Of a DNA stretch of 64,000 nt, positions 24,005 to 35,898 are shown piece by piece (position 1 is the stretch's first letter; each line of letters starts with the position of its first letter). The stretch lies in NCBI GenBank assembly GCA_034401795.1, contig CM067369.1, positions 184,461,881 to 184,525,880 of the forward strand, in the 5' to 3' direction. The notes under the pieces are model-generated. The model saw only the letters and a list, made by a program, of their open reading frames with translations. It was not told the DNA's origin and made no database searches. The translations under genes and the position numbers were made by a program. The DNA comes from Chaetoderma sp. LZ-2023a. Its lineage: Eukaryota; Mollusca; Caudofoveata; Chaetodermatida; Chaetodermatidae.

Positions 24005-24211
24005 CTTTTTAACAATGGAAGTCATTTTAGCGATCATCCAGTCTCCAGAATCCCGCTCGATGTTTGCCGTCGGCCGTCTCTGCCATTCCCAGCATTCCTT
24101 TCGGGAATGGTGTTGTCTAGTGTAACAACAGAAGGCGGGTTCACTAATGTCTGTTTGATCGTCCTCCCCCACATTTATTCCTAACAGTGAGTCTGGCGAT
24201 GTCGCGGTAAT
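24005..24211 (-). CDS. Candidate upstream exon of the RIM/Fife-like gene
   Basis: 207 nt (69 codons, phase 0 to 0). The acceptor is a strong TTCTTTGTCATTTCAG before ATTACC, and the donor is TTAAAAAG before GTATAA. The product contains ITATSPDSLLGINVGEDDQT, ECWEWQRRP and DWMIAKMTSIVKK, which I do not recognise. Phase agrees with joining to 22439. An open stretch of this length can arise by chance, so the splice signals carry most of the weight. Confidence 0.4.
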
Positions 24212-24486
24212 CTGAAATGACAAAGAAATAAAAATATATTAGTTTACTACCAAGACAAAATGATTGTTCAAGCAGACAGACGCAATAATGGAGATACGAT
24301 GAAGGAAACCCGCGTAGGCATTCCGCATGCCCGCACTCCACCTATACAATATGTTATTAAAATCTGGAAGATAAAAGAAATCCGGAAAATACAATCCATT
24401 ATAAAAATGTGATAACAACTGGAGCGCTAGCATTTACAATCTCTGAATGCTCTGGTTTGATCTGTAAAATATTTTACCTGCTTCAC

Positions 24487-24690
24487 TGCTGCAAGCCACC
24501 GGACAATAATTTCAATGGCCAATAAATCTGGACCTACTGAATATTTTGAAGACAATTTGACTGAAAGTTGTTGTTGGCTTATCCAACAACAACTTTCAGT
24601 CAAATTGTTTTCAAAATATTCAGTATGTCCAGAGTTAAATCCTATGGAAAATGTAGTCTGCAGAAATTCAGCAGCCAGACGGTTAAAATG
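24487..24690. repeat. Foldback element, family D
   Basis: Palindrome with arms GAATATTTTGAAGACAATTT and GACTGAAAGTTGTTGTTGG around CTTAT, inside flanks GCAAGCCACCGGACAATAAT and GAAAATGTAGTCTGCAG. Copies at 54305-54508 and 55214-55429. Confidence 0.88.
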
Positions 24691-25605
24691 TCTAAAATTT
24701 ATGTGAAGATTGGAAATAATACCGGTGGGTTTTCGATAAATTGAATCTCAGTCTTCGCAATTTGTATCTAATTTATGACACGCTTTTAGTAACCTCTCGA
24801 CTGAGATGCGATTTCGTGAATTTCGAATGAGATCTTACAGTGCAGCTCAGGAATAACTTATCATATTTTCAAATCTAAATAAAACGAACTGGGGAATATT
24901 TTGAACTTGATTTGATTGGAAGCCATTGCTGCCTAAAGCAGGAACCTCAAATTAAGTTTAACATATCCAATAGACCATTTCTTGCATCGCGTTAAAATTG
25001 TACAACTAACACGTTTCTGATTTTGTTTTGGATACATGCTAAGTTATTAATGCGCCATTTATGAATTCGCAGCGATTTTGAGACCCTCTATCCGATCATA
25101 TGTTGTAAGAAATCATTACTGTTTTTGTCACCGCAATGATCTTGACCTGTAGAGCTAGCTGCGTTGAAAAACAGGATATGCTCGCCAGAGAAGATTGACC
25201 GCTTGACAACACCGAAGACGTATTACGGAGGCTCTGATTAACATCGGCTAGATTTAATCAGATATTCCGTTTGAGATTTTGCATGTTCTCGGGAAACGGG
25301 ATATCAAGTCAGAGTTTGTCTCTAGAGAAGCAAGGAGTTCACCACCACCCCAACCACACCCCACCCCACCCCACCCCACCTCCCCCATCACCCCGCCCCC
25401 CCCCCCCCGAGATGATTACATAGTCTCAAGAGGTACAATGTAATCATTCACGTACACATTGTAAATATACTATGTCGCTACAGAAAGCAGATTGCTTCTA
25501 GAACGTAATTAGTTCAGATGTACTATTAAGATTGTCTTTCTTAAGCAATTCAATTTAGGGGGCGTTCACTCCTTCGATGATATGTAGTACATTGCGCAAT
25601 AAAGA
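24691..25605. other. No gene; C/A-rich tract
   Basis: Includes a weak palindrome relic near 24893-24970 and a CCCCACCCC-type tract at 25337-25408. No coding signal. It lies upstream of the candidate first exons. Whether it is intron or 5' flank is unknown. Confidence 0.45.
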
Positions 25606-25958
25606 GATCCTTTTCTATCTTTGCCTCACCCATTTCTAGATAGGCTCCGCCGACTTTGTACGCATATTGGAATACATTTTTAAACTTTGCACCCTGAATT
25701 ACCAAAATCCTAGTTTCACGGTAATTATACAGGTAAGCTGTTGAATATTTTGAAGCTAATTTGACTAGGGACTTCTGTTGACTATGTCAGCAAGAGCTCC
25801 ATGCGAAATTAGTTTCAAAATATTAAACAGACTGTTTATTAAATCTTAAATTCATCAAAGACATACAATTCTTACACTTGACGGACCTTTCAATATTTAT
25901 GACGGAGTTATAATATCTTATTATGATTGTGGCCTCAGCTAAATAGTGACGTAATGGA
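25606..25958 (+). repeat. MITE family B copy interrupted by a family A copy
   Basis: GATCCTTTTCTATCTTTGCC through a TTGAATATTTTGAAGCTAAT palindrome to GACGTAATGGATC. A family A copy follows without a gap. B-like sequence (GCGTCAGATACATGATTGAC) resumes near 26353. Confidence 0.7.
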
Positions 25959-26338
25959 TCTCTCCAGTTTATCCATCAATCATATGACGACATAATCAAC
26001 TACGCGACGTGTAGGGTGACGTCATAGTCAATGACATCATGAATGACGTAGATAAGTTCATCACGAACGCTTAATTGCTGACGGACTAAGTGTTGCTGTA
26101 CGAGTTGAATGTTTTTACTATTTAATAAACATGCTGTTGAATATCTTGAAACCAATTTGAATGGGCGCCGTTGCTGCCATAGGCAGCAACAACGCCCATT
26201 CAAATTAGTTTCCAAATATTCAACAGTTTACCTGCATAGTTTTCTGGGAATTGATAGTCAGGCAGTTCACGGATCGATCGATCGAAGTGTGGGTGGAGCT
26301 TATCTAAAGATGGGCGGGGCATAGTTAAAAGTGGATTC
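25959..26338 (+). repeat. MITE family A copy, well preserved, nested in family B
   Basis: TCTCCAGTTTATCCATCAAT to GTTAAAAGTGGATTCC. It has a long complete palindrome (TGGGCGCCGTTGCTGCCATA arm) and three GACGTCA-type boxes. Confidence 0.85.
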
Positions 26339-27085
26339 CGCCGTTGATTGTGGCGTCAGATACATGATTGACAGCTCGAATCCCTCCCATTAAATCAAAT
26401 GTAATATAATGATTGCCATTCTGAAGCTGAGCGTAGGATTATTCAATATTGGGACGACCAATCCTTTGATGATATGCAATACATTGCGTAAATGAACAAG
26501 ACGCCCAAGGACATCTGACTGAAACTTAAGTCGTTGAGCATACATCTTCTTTAGAACTATTGATGTTAATGGAAAGTTTGCAGCGGTAACGCACTCTTCT
26601 TTAACAAGATCACACAGACTGAGTTTACATTACCACTGATGGCTTATGGCCAAATGTATTTATCTTCGAGAATCAAAAGGCAATAGCGGTAAGAATGATG
26701 ACGGTCCAGTGGGTTAGGGTGGAATACAGTGAAATAAATGAAAATTTAGCTGAAGATGATGATGATGATGGAGGTGGTGGTGGTGGTGATGGTAGCAGTA
26801 GTAGCGGTGGTGGTGGGGGTGGGGTGTAGGTGGGTGGTGGCTGTGGTGTTGGTGGTGATGATGATGATGATGTATAAAATATCGCTGAAAAGAAAATTGT
26901 ATAATAGCCCAACAGCTACTGTGTATATAAACTATTGTACATTGTATATCCCCATATGCCACGATGTGACCTGGGCTGTAAATAAATTTGAACTTGAACT
27001 TGACATAGATTTGCATAGCCTTTGTCGGAAGATGTTCATTAGTGGTGAACTCAATATGCAAAACAATAATACGGATGTGTTGGTC
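26339..27085. other. No gene; GAT/GGT microsatellite
   Basis: (GATGAT)/(GGTGGT) simple sequence at 26755-26872. The His/Pro/Val-rich frames over it are artefacts. Otherwise nothing recognised. Confidence 0.6.
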
Positions 27086-27497
27086 AATGGAACTTTCCAC
27101 TGTATCCATACATCATATGACGTCATAATCAACTACGTGACGCGTAGAATGACATTGCAATCAAAGACGTCATTATGACGCCATGAATGGCGTAGATAAG
27201 TAAGTCACGAACGCATAGGCGATGACGGACTATGCGTTGTTGTACGAATTGTATGACTTGACTATTTAATAAAAATCATGTTGACTATTTTGAAACTAAT
27301 TTGACTGGGCGCTGTTGCAGCCATAGGCAGCAACAGCACCTAGTCAAATTACCTACGCAATATTCACCGCCTTAACTGTATAGTTTTCAGGAAATTGATA
27401 GTCAGGGTATTTGAGGATCACTCAATCCCAACACAGCGAACTGTGGGTGGAGCTGATAGAGATGGGCGGGGCATACCTAATGCTGGAAAGGTCCATA
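27086..27497 (+). repeat. MITE family A copy, well preserved
   Basis: AATGGAACTTTCCACTGTAT to GCTGGAAAGGTCCAT, with the full palindrome (GACTGGGCGCTGTTGCAG arm), CRE-like boxes and the GGTGGAGCTGATAGAGATGG segment. Confidence 0.85.
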
Positions 27498-28059
27498 GGC
27501 TCCCTAATGCTCGGTTCGAGTATTGGTGCTTTTTTACATCGCACCTTCCGTACGAAAATGGGAGCAATACGAACAACAAGGATCGGGGATCCACCATTTC
27601 AGTAGGCATATAGCTACCAAGAGAAAAGTTAGCAATGATCAATACTTCCGAGAGATTAGACCAGATTCAACTTATACTGTGTTCTTCTTTAAAAACTCGG
27701 ACGGACCGTCAGTTGTAGATCCCCAACCGTACCATGCGGTTTTTGTTTAAATGAAACCATGCAACCAAGCTGCTGTGTCAAAGGGTAAATAGTCATTCAA
27801 ATTCCGTCCATCCTGCTATCTCATACAAAACCATTTTGTGCGCGATTGAAACGAAATTTCCCCTGCTACAAGTGCTAGGTCTCAAAGTAGATCTAAGATC
27901 TCTGATCTTGGGTCGGGCGCAGAGATGTAACACTTTATCTGGGTACCAAGCCAGGTATTTGGGGCGAGTTGCCAACCATAGCACTAAACAACTCATCTTT
28001 CATGACAGTTAATATTATGACATCTAGTTAATATTTTGAATATCCGTCATGGTACTCGC
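27498..28059. other. No gene recognised; 5' flank of the LINE
   Basis: Unique-looking sequence up to the LINE. The exact 5' end of the LINE cannot be set from one copy. Confidence 0.4.
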
Positions 28060-28079
28060 CGTGTGAGTTCACGCCAGGC

Positions 28080-28905
28080 ATGTGCAGCACCGGGCCCCCA
28101 GCCTCGAAGGGCTCCACCCAAGCTACTGGTGGTGAAGTTCGTAGACCTTGGAGAAAAAGGAAGAAGGTTGTCCAACCTAAAGTACAAGTAAGCAAACCGC
28201 TGACTATAATGCAATGGAATGTTGAAGGAGTTTCTAACAAGAAAATGGAGCTTAGCCAAATTCTCAAGGAGAAAGGCGTAGATGTCGCGTGTATCCAAGA
28301 AACTCATCTAAATGCCAACAGAAGATTCTGTATAAGAGGATTTCAGTGCTTCAGATCTGACAGGAATGGAAGACATAAAGGAGGAGTCATAACCCTGGTC
28401 CGGAATAACCTAAACGCCATTGAAGTTCAGAGAGACATGGACGGACCTGAAATTCTCACAATCAAGATAATTCCAGAGAAACGTCCTATCACTTTTGTCA
28501 ACTATTACTGCCCTAATAATCAACCACTGAATCTCAGGAAAATCCCAGTTCACCCAGATTCAATTATCGTTGCTGGTGACCTCAAAAGTCATTCTCAGCT
28601 ATGGGGCTATCATTCTACTGATAGGAGGGATGAGGACATTGAAATCAGCAGAAACTGATTCTCTTGAATAAGGCAGATGACCTCCACCCCCTACATTCTA
28701 CTCTAGACGATGGCATACCTCAAGTTCTCCTGATCTAGCATTTTCGACAGAAAATCTACATCAAGAATCGTTGCGTATTGTTGGGGAACAGCTTGGAGGC
28801 AGTGATCACAGCCCTGTTTTCATTACCATTAACATGGATGTTGAAATTGACCGGAATCAGACTCCTCGATGGAACTATAAAAAGCAGACGAGGACAGATA
28901 TCAGA
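28080..28905 (+). pseudogene. LINE endonuclease domain, frameshifted
   Basis: The first open block (28080-28658) gives LTIMQWNVEGVSNKKMELSQ, VDVACIQETHL, GGVITLVRNN and SIIVAGDLKSHSQLWG. These are the N (QWNVEG), E (QETHL) and catalytic D (GDLKSHS) motifs of AP-type LINE endonucleases; GDLKSH replaces the usual GDFNAH. A shifted block (28720-28905) gives SSPDLAFSTENLHQES and GEQLGGSDHSPVFI, the last with the terminal SDH motif. A frameshift lies near 28640-28720 and a stop near 28924. Confidence 0.85.
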
Positions 28906-28919
28906 AAGAGGGTGACAGA

Positions 28920-30620
28920 TTGGTAAAAGACATTGATGTCAAAAACCAAAATATCAATAAAGTTGTTAAAGAGCCTAACTATACTTTACCCTCTGTTGCT
29001 GGCAAATACATTCCTATGGGCTCCAGGAAAAATCACAGCCCTTACTGGAATACGTCTCTGCAAAAGTTACACGAAGAAATCTCCAACGCAAGGGAAATTG
29101 CAGAGAATATCCCAACAGAAGCCAATCATGTGAAACTCCAACAATCCAAGGCAAAGTATCTGAAAGCCAAAATCAGAGCCACCAGAGAATCGTGGCGAGA
29201 AAAACGTCTAGCTTAAATCTTGAAAAAGATACGAACAAACTCTGAAGTCTTGTGAAGCAGCTTAACGATGAAAACGCCACCGTACCGAACAAAACTCTTG
29301 AAGAGGATTGTGAAATTAAAACAGGAGAGGCTGCTGCTGAACACTTTGCTTGTATGTTTCAGAAAATAAGCAATCTAGATGTGCCAGTGAGTTGTAAAAA
29401 AGCTGCAATGAAGTCTGCAAAGTGGAATGGAGACACACAAATACATGCCGCGGGAATGGACGAGATTCTGATAATCAGCGAGTTGGAGAAAAGCTTGAAA
29501 GTTCTGAAACACAGGAAGTATCCTGGACCAGATGGAATAACCAATGAGATGTTGAGGAATCTGGGTACTATTGGAAAGCACAAGCTTTTGGAGATTTTCA
29601 ATCACAGTTGGTACACAGGAGAAGTTCCCCAGTCTTGGAGAGAGGCCAACATGATCCCTGTACGGAAAAAAGACAAGAATAAATCCAAAGCGGCAAGTTA
29701 TCGACATATCAGTCTGACTAGTTGCACTGTCAAAGCCATGGAAAGAATCATCAACCAGAGACTTCTTCGACATCTTGTAAGCAACAATCTCTTAGCGGAT
29801 GAACAAAATGGCTTCAGAAAGTGGAGATCTACTGAGGATCAAACAATGTATCTGACACAGTCTATTGAGGAGGCGTTCCAACAGAAAAAGCATACCATCA
29901 CTGTGTGGGTTGATCTGCAGAAGGCAGTTGATAAAGTATGGAAGCATGGACTCCTCCAAAAGCTCAGGACCAGTGATATGCCAGTATCGCCACAACCGAA
30001 AGGCATCAGTACAGCTGAATGGGACGAGCAGCAAGAAAGTCCTGCTACGACATAGTGTACCTCAGGGTGGTGTAGTCGCTCCCACCCTCTTCACAATATT
30101 CATCAATGACCTGGTGAAGAACCTTCCAATGGGAGGCAGAGCTGCATTGTAAGCTGACGATCTTGTGATGTGGAGCAGCGAGGAGTATGTGTCAACAGCC
30201 AATTACCGCATGCAACTCGCAATTAATCCCATCAATTCTTGGGTTACAAGATGGTTTGTCCAGATCAACAAAGAGAAGACAGTCACAACTCTATTCACAC
30301 TATCCACTAAAAAGGAACACAAGACAAGTCTGAAATTTGGTGACTCAGTTCTGCACTTTGAGGATGAAGTAACTTATTTTGGTCTGATATTTGACAAAAG
30401 ACTAACCTGGAAGGCGCAAATCAGAAAAGCTGAATGTATAGCCAAGCGAAGACTGGCAGTTATGCGGAAGCTCTCTGGAACAAAATGGGGAGCTAACATG
30501 AAAATTCTGAAACAAGTTTACTCTGGATCTGTCAGGCCAATCATCGAATACGGCTCATCATCATGGATGACAGCTGATACAAGCACGCTTCAGACATTGG
30601 ATAAGGTACAATATCAGGCT
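28920..30620 (+). pseudogene. LINE reverse transcriptase, frameshifted, stop in YADD
   Basis: Blocks 28920-29216, 29252-30055, 29990-30152 and from 30165 cover the RT. Visible motifs: KYPGPDGITNEMLRNLG, VPQSWREANMIPVRKKD, YRHISLTSCTVKAMERII, EQNGFRKWRSTEDQ, SVPQGGVVAPTLFTIFINDL and the catalytic ADDLVMW. The Tyr codon of YADD is TAA (30150-30152). Shifts lie near 29216-29252 and 30000-30050. After YADD the frame runs on as ITYFGLIFDKRLTWK-type thumb sequence (VTYFGLIFDKRLTWKAQI). Confidence 0.88.
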
Positions 30621-31511
30621 CTTCGTATCATAACAGGGTCTATGAAGACCATTCCAATAGCAGCAATGGAAGAACTTACCAATATCCAGCCACTCCAGCA
30701 GAGACGAGAAATCAAGCCCGAGATTCAATACGAGAAATTCAAATTGATGCCTCACCATTCCATGCATATGCTGACTCACCAAATGTCTAGAGGAAGGCTC
30801 AAAAGGAATAATTTCTTATTAACATCAAAGAAAATTGAAAGAAACAGAGATTCGGACATCTTCCCCAGATGTAGAAACATAACTGCTATCTCTGAGAGGG
30901 AACCGTGGAAAGCTTCTGAAATAGAAAACACAATTTCAATCTGGCCCTCGATTCCAGGGATTCAAAGCAAGGGAGATCAAGCAGAGGTGACAAACAAAGT
31001 TCTTGCATTGAGTCATATTGCAGACAGCTACCCTGAGGAAGAATGGATACGTGTTTATACAGATGGATCAGCTATCCAGGCTGTCAAGAATGGAGGGGCA
31101 GCTGCTCACATTCGGTTTCCATGTGGAGATATATCAGACTCGTGCTTGCCAACAGGGAAGCACTGTAGCAATTACACTGCAGAAATCCAGGCACTGATCT
31201 TAGCTAGCCAAATGCTGATACAACGAAAAACCAGAAATGAAAATATTGTCTTCCTGACAGACTCCCTCTCAGCGCTCCAGGCGCTGGAGAGTGGAAAGGA
31301 AAGTACAGATTTAATTCATGAAAATCTTACGCAACTGGCTAAGGAGAACAATGTCAACTTACAGTGGATCCCCTCACATTGTTGCATATTAGGAAATGAC
31401 AAAGCTGATCAACTGGCTAAGGAAGGGTCAAATAAAGAACAATTCAACCATGAAGCTGACTTTGAAGAACTGAAGCATATCATTAAAGCCACAAGAACCA
31501 CCAGCAGGTAG
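30165..31511 (+). pseudogene. LINE RT thumb and RNase H
   Basis: The longest open block of the element (448 codons). RT tail: VTYFGLIFDKRLTWKAQIRK and QVYSGSVRPIIEYGSSSW. RNase H: IRVYTDGSAIQAVKNGGAAA (first Asp), NYTAEIQALILA (Glu), VFLTDSLSALQALESG (second Asp) and LQWIPSHCCILGNDKADQLA (His and last Asp). All catalytic residues are present. It ends at TAG, beyond which C-terminal LINE sequence continues in another frame (31566-31800: LRTGHNRLNAHLHRLKI). Confidence 0.88.
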
Positions 31512-31830
31512 CATAATGATGCAATACACAACCTCAGTAGGGAGGATCAGACATGTATCTTCAGATTGAGGACTGGTCACAATCGTCTCAATGCACATCT
31601 TCACCGTCTCAAGATTACAGATTCTGCACTTAGTGAGTGTCAGCAGTCAGAAGAAACAGCAGAACATCTCTTGCAGCACTGCCAGCGGTATGAACAGGCT
31701 AGGAGAAGCTTCTGGCCTATTGAAGTATCTTTTGAAGAGAAGATCAGAGGAGACAGAGACAGTTTGATGACCACTTCAGCTTTCATGCACCAAATAAAGA
31801 AAACTAAGATTACTGTCATGAGAAAGATGA

Positions 31831-31880
31831 ACGCAAGAAGAAGAAGAAGAAGAGGAAGAAGAAGAAGAAGAAACGAAATT
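31831..31880 (+). repeat. (GAA)n-type LINE tail
   Basis: AGAAGAAGAAGA units with one GAGGAA interruption directly after the LINE C-terminal coding remnant. Simple-repeat 3' tails are common in I-type LINEs. Confidence 0.8.
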
Positions 31881-32283
31881 TGTTATGTGAGTTACACATA
31901 TATTTGCAATTGGGAATTGGGATAATGTCATTTGTATTGGGTTCCATTAGGTATGTGCACAGGCATGTTAAAAGATTAAAGTTGGCGAGAGCATGGGGGA
32001 TTTGTTGGCGCACCATCAACTGCGCGGTCTACTTCTCGATTGTGAATGATTTTTCGTGTTTAGCAATTCGGGGTCAAAGGCCAACAGAGTTTAGCATCTA
32101 GCGTGCTACTAAATCGCAACTCTGAAAGATGCTAACAGTCAATATGATAAACAGATAGAGATTTGACCCTGATAATCCGGCCTACTGGGTCGGTACCATG
32201 GGCGGATCACGATCACACCCCACCACCCACACCCACACCCTCACCCTACTGACCCAATACCGGGTCAACATGGCCTGGTAATT
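31881..32283. other. No gene recognised
   Basis: Short unique-looking sequence with a CCACCCACACCC tract at 32215-32250. No coding signal. Confidence 0.5.
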
Positions 32284-32504
32284 CACCTTTCCAGAGTACC
32301 CACCCATCATATGACGTCATAATGAACTGCGAGATGTGTAAAATGACATTATAAAGTTACAAAATATTCAACAGCTTCCCTGTATAGTTTTCAGGAAATT
32401 GATAGCCAGGGCATTTGGTGGATCGATCAATCCCAACACGGCGAGGTGTGGGTGGAGCTTAGCTAGCGATGGGCGGGGCATGGCTAAAAATGGTAAGGTC
32501 CATT
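32284..32504 (+). repeat. MITE family A copy, left part deleted
   Basis: CACCTTTCCAGAGTACCCA start, one GACGTCA box, then directly the palindrome right arm (TTACAAAATATTCAACAGC) and the usual right half to GGTAAGGTCCATTG. Confidence 0.8.
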
Positions 32505-33785
32505 GACTCAGTATCGGCCCTGTAACCTGTGTTATTAGGAGACCGACATTTAATTTGTCATTCTGTCTCGATTTGGTATCTATTTATTTATTTCACAGCA
32601 ACTCTGCTAACATACTATTTGTCGGCTGCTTAATTTTCTGGATTATGGCGTGATATTTTCACTCTTGACAAAAAACTGATGTCCGCTGTTGTGTTCAGTG
32701 GAATAATTGATGTTGTGCCAGCCCACGAACTTTAACATTTAGTTGGCATTTTATTCTAAAGGGCCTCTTTGCCTAACGATGTTTCTAATTTATCTGTTTT
32801 CTCTTCGGCTTCTAGGAAAGGGGAAACGGAATACAGCGAACTCAGTCTATCATGAGCACCGCATGCAAGTCAAACAGAATTACTACTGATAAAAGGTAAT
32901 TGCTTGTTTAATTCAACTCTTTGACTATGGCAAACCTGACTTTTGCGAAATATTTTTAAGCGATATATTCGTCAGTTGCACTATTTAGCCAATGTTTTAA
33001 GTAGATCTAAGGAGCATGCTTGTCTAGAAACGGTTGCCGCGAGGTCGCCTTTTAAGTACAAGGATACAAGATTCTTTTCAACATCTTGAAACTAATTTGT
33101 CTTGAAGCTGGTGCTGCCTAAGGTAGAACCAACTTCCAGGCAAATTGCTTTCAAAATATTTACTAATTTACCAATATATAGACACTAAAATTGACACATT
33201 GAGAATACAGCGTTAAAAGTGTCGGAATAGAAAATTATATTACCATTTATGATGATTAATGATGAAGATGATATAATGACAAAACGACAATGTACAAATA
33301 AAGAATTTAGGTGAAAATGAAATGATTTGATGATGGGATGTTATAATTATGTTATTATGATAAGTAAATGGGAGGGATATACAATGCTGACGCGACTGAA
33401 GCTGATCAAATGACATAGTAGACAATGTTGTAAAATGATGATGACACCATAAGGATACGATACAACTAGCATACCGATATAAAATGAAACAATATAATGA
33501 TGTACTGATGTTAGTGATGTGAATATGATAATGGTATTATTATGATGGCAAAATGATAAAAAAAAATGATGCAAATATAATGACGATGACAGACTTATGA
33601 TCTGATATATGCATAATAATTCTATATTGCAAATGATGATGTATATATGATGATGTAATATACGGCCTAGGAATGATAATATATACACAGTAAACGGTCA
33701 CCCATTTAGTTGCATCGGTATTAATCTTAAAACATTCTCCACGACAACATATTAACCATAAACCGGCCTGCGTGGTGGTCTTGAG
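32505..33785. other. No gene; foldback relic and ATGAT-rich tract
   Basis: A palindrome relic at 33076-33165 (CATCTTGAAACTAATTTG and its complement). From 33240 to 33665 the DNA is rich in ATGATGAT/ATAATG words, an imperfect simple sequence that gives spurious minus-strand frames. Confidence 0.5.
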
Positions 33786-33920
33786 GAATGTCTATTTGCA
33801 GGCCAAGAGAAGACAATGTTTTGAAAATTTACCACAGCAATGACTGGCTCGGTAACCGAGCCAGCCATTCCAGTGTTAGATTTTCAAAAATACTCTTCTC
33901 TTGGCCTGCAAATGAACATT
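33786..33920. repeat. Foldback element, family C
   Basis: Arms AATGTCTATTTGCAGGCCAA and TTGGCCTGCAAATGAACATT around GGCTCGGTAACCGAGCC. Same family as 13886-14018. Confidence 0.9.
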
Positions 33921-34017
33921 CAATAAGTAAATGTTTTAATTTTCGAAGAAATTTAGTCATTAAAGGGTTAAAATTATTATTTACAATAATATAATTATAA
34001 GCACACGTAAAGATTTA

Positions 34018-34330
34018 GCCAATACTAAGCCCGTGTTGAGATCGATCGATCCCTGAACTCATTGACAATCAATTTCGAGAAAATAATACATGTGAGCTGT
34101 TTAATATTTTGAAACTAATTTGACTGCCTATGTTAGTTTCAAAATATTCGGCAGAATGCTTATTAAATCGTATAGCCATACAATAAATTCGTACAACGTG
34201 TCAGACTATTAAGGGTTTAAGACGGACTAAATTGAGTCATTCATGCTGTAATCGATTATGACGTCGCCCTCCACGTCACGTAGTTATTTGTGACGTCATA
34301 TGACGAATGGATAAACTGGAATGGTTCATT
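34018..34330 (-). repeat. MITE family A copy, left end missing
   Basis: From AGCCCGTGTTGAGATCGATC through a short palindrome to GGATAAACTGGAATGGTTC, with GACGTC boxes. Confidence 0.8.
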
Positions 34331-34763
34331 GTTCGGTCGATGTAATGCTAAATTACCTATTGCGCTGGCTCCATTCTGAATAACACGCTTTCCACCCCAC
34401 CCCCAAGAGCAATTATCCGTTACAAACATGTTTAACTATGTCTACTGGGGAGTTTAAGCGTAATGTTAAATCGATAAGTGCCCGCTTCTATTCAAATCCC
34501 AGAAAGATGCCTAGTTATATATACCCTAATTTGACATTTGCCGTGACTTATGCACGCTGTTTTCAATCGCGCACAGTCTACAAAATATCCATATGTGGTT
34601 GGGTTTTTCAGATTAAAAAATGTCAGATGCACAACAAAGTCATGATTTATTTATCATTCCATCACTAGCTCGTGGGTTGGGGCGGAATTATGTTTTGTCA
34701 TGTCTGTTTGTCTGTCTATATTTGTCTGGATGTACGTCTCTCGGCAGTTGTACCTCTGAGTCT
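34331..34763. other. No gene recognised
   Basis: A 76-codon plus-strand frame (34438-34668) has no recognisable motif. Nothing else. Confidence 0.4.
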
Positions 34764-35170
34764 AATAATGAACCTTTCCCGTTTTAGCTATGACCCATCC
34801 ATCTCTAGCTACGGTCCACCTACACCTTGCTAGTGTTGGGATCGATCGATCCCTGAGCTCCATGACCATCAATTTCCAGAACACTAAACAGGTAAGCTGT
34901 TGATTATATTGGAATTAATTTGACTGGGTGCTGTTGCTGCCTATGGCAGCAACAGCGCCCAGCCAAATTAGTTTCAAAATATCCAACAACATGTTTATTA
35001 AATAGTAAAGCCATGTAATTCGTACAACAATGCTTAGTCCGTCGCCAATTATGCGTTCGTAACGTACTTATCTACGTCTTCAATACGGCATTGATTAGGA
35101 CGTCATCCTACACGTCAGATAGTTGATTATGACATCTAATGGTGCATGGATAAACTGGAAAGTTCCATTA
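34764..35170 (-). repeat. MITE family A copy, well preserved
   Basis: AATGAACCTTTCCCGTTTTA to AACTGGAAAGTTCCATTA, with the complete palindrome CTGGGTGCTGTTGCTGCC / GGCAGCAACAGCGCCCAG. Confidence 0.88.
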
Positions 35171-35525
35171 GTCATCCCTCTGGAGTATATGGTCTTCATT
35201 TTGATCATGGTTGCATTGCCCTTTTTTGCCTGTTTGCTTTGCATCGTCAAGCACACTGATTAATTTGGACTTGGTATCTCGCGTCCACCGACATAGCATG
35301 GCTGCCCATCACCTTTTACGGGTTTCCTGCGAATTCCTGTACAAGACATGTCTGTCCATTTTGGGCTTTGTTCTACATATCATGTATCCTAGCCATCTTT
35401 ATTTGCGCGCTTTGGCAGTACCATCGACGGACGCTTGTTTTGTGTGTTATCTTCCTAATGTTGAGGTCCTGTCGTAGGCATGGTCTATGACCTATGAAGA
35501 CATAATTATAGCTTATATTCCAGGC
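35171..35525. other. No gene recognised
   Basis: An 88-codon frame at 35211-35477 shows a Cys/Leu-rich product without known motifs. It is not supported as a gene. Confidence 0.4.
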
Positions 35526-35540
35526 TGTGTGTGCGCGCGC

Positions 35541-35898
<358 letters not shown>

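Larger units (their letters stand above)
28060..31880 (+). mobile_element. 5'-truncated, degenerate LINE (I/Nimb-like)
   Basis: Domain order is apurinic endonuclease (from 28080), reverse transcriptase (about 29450-30620), RNase H (about 31020-31430) and a C-terminal region (31566-31800) ending in a (GAA)n-type tail. No ORF1 or gag-like zinc-knuckle region is visible. An RNase H after the RT is typical of the I, Nimb, LOA and Outcast groups of the Jockey/I superfamily. I/Nimb is my guess. Several frameshifts and a stop in the RT active site make it inactive. Confidence 0.85.
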
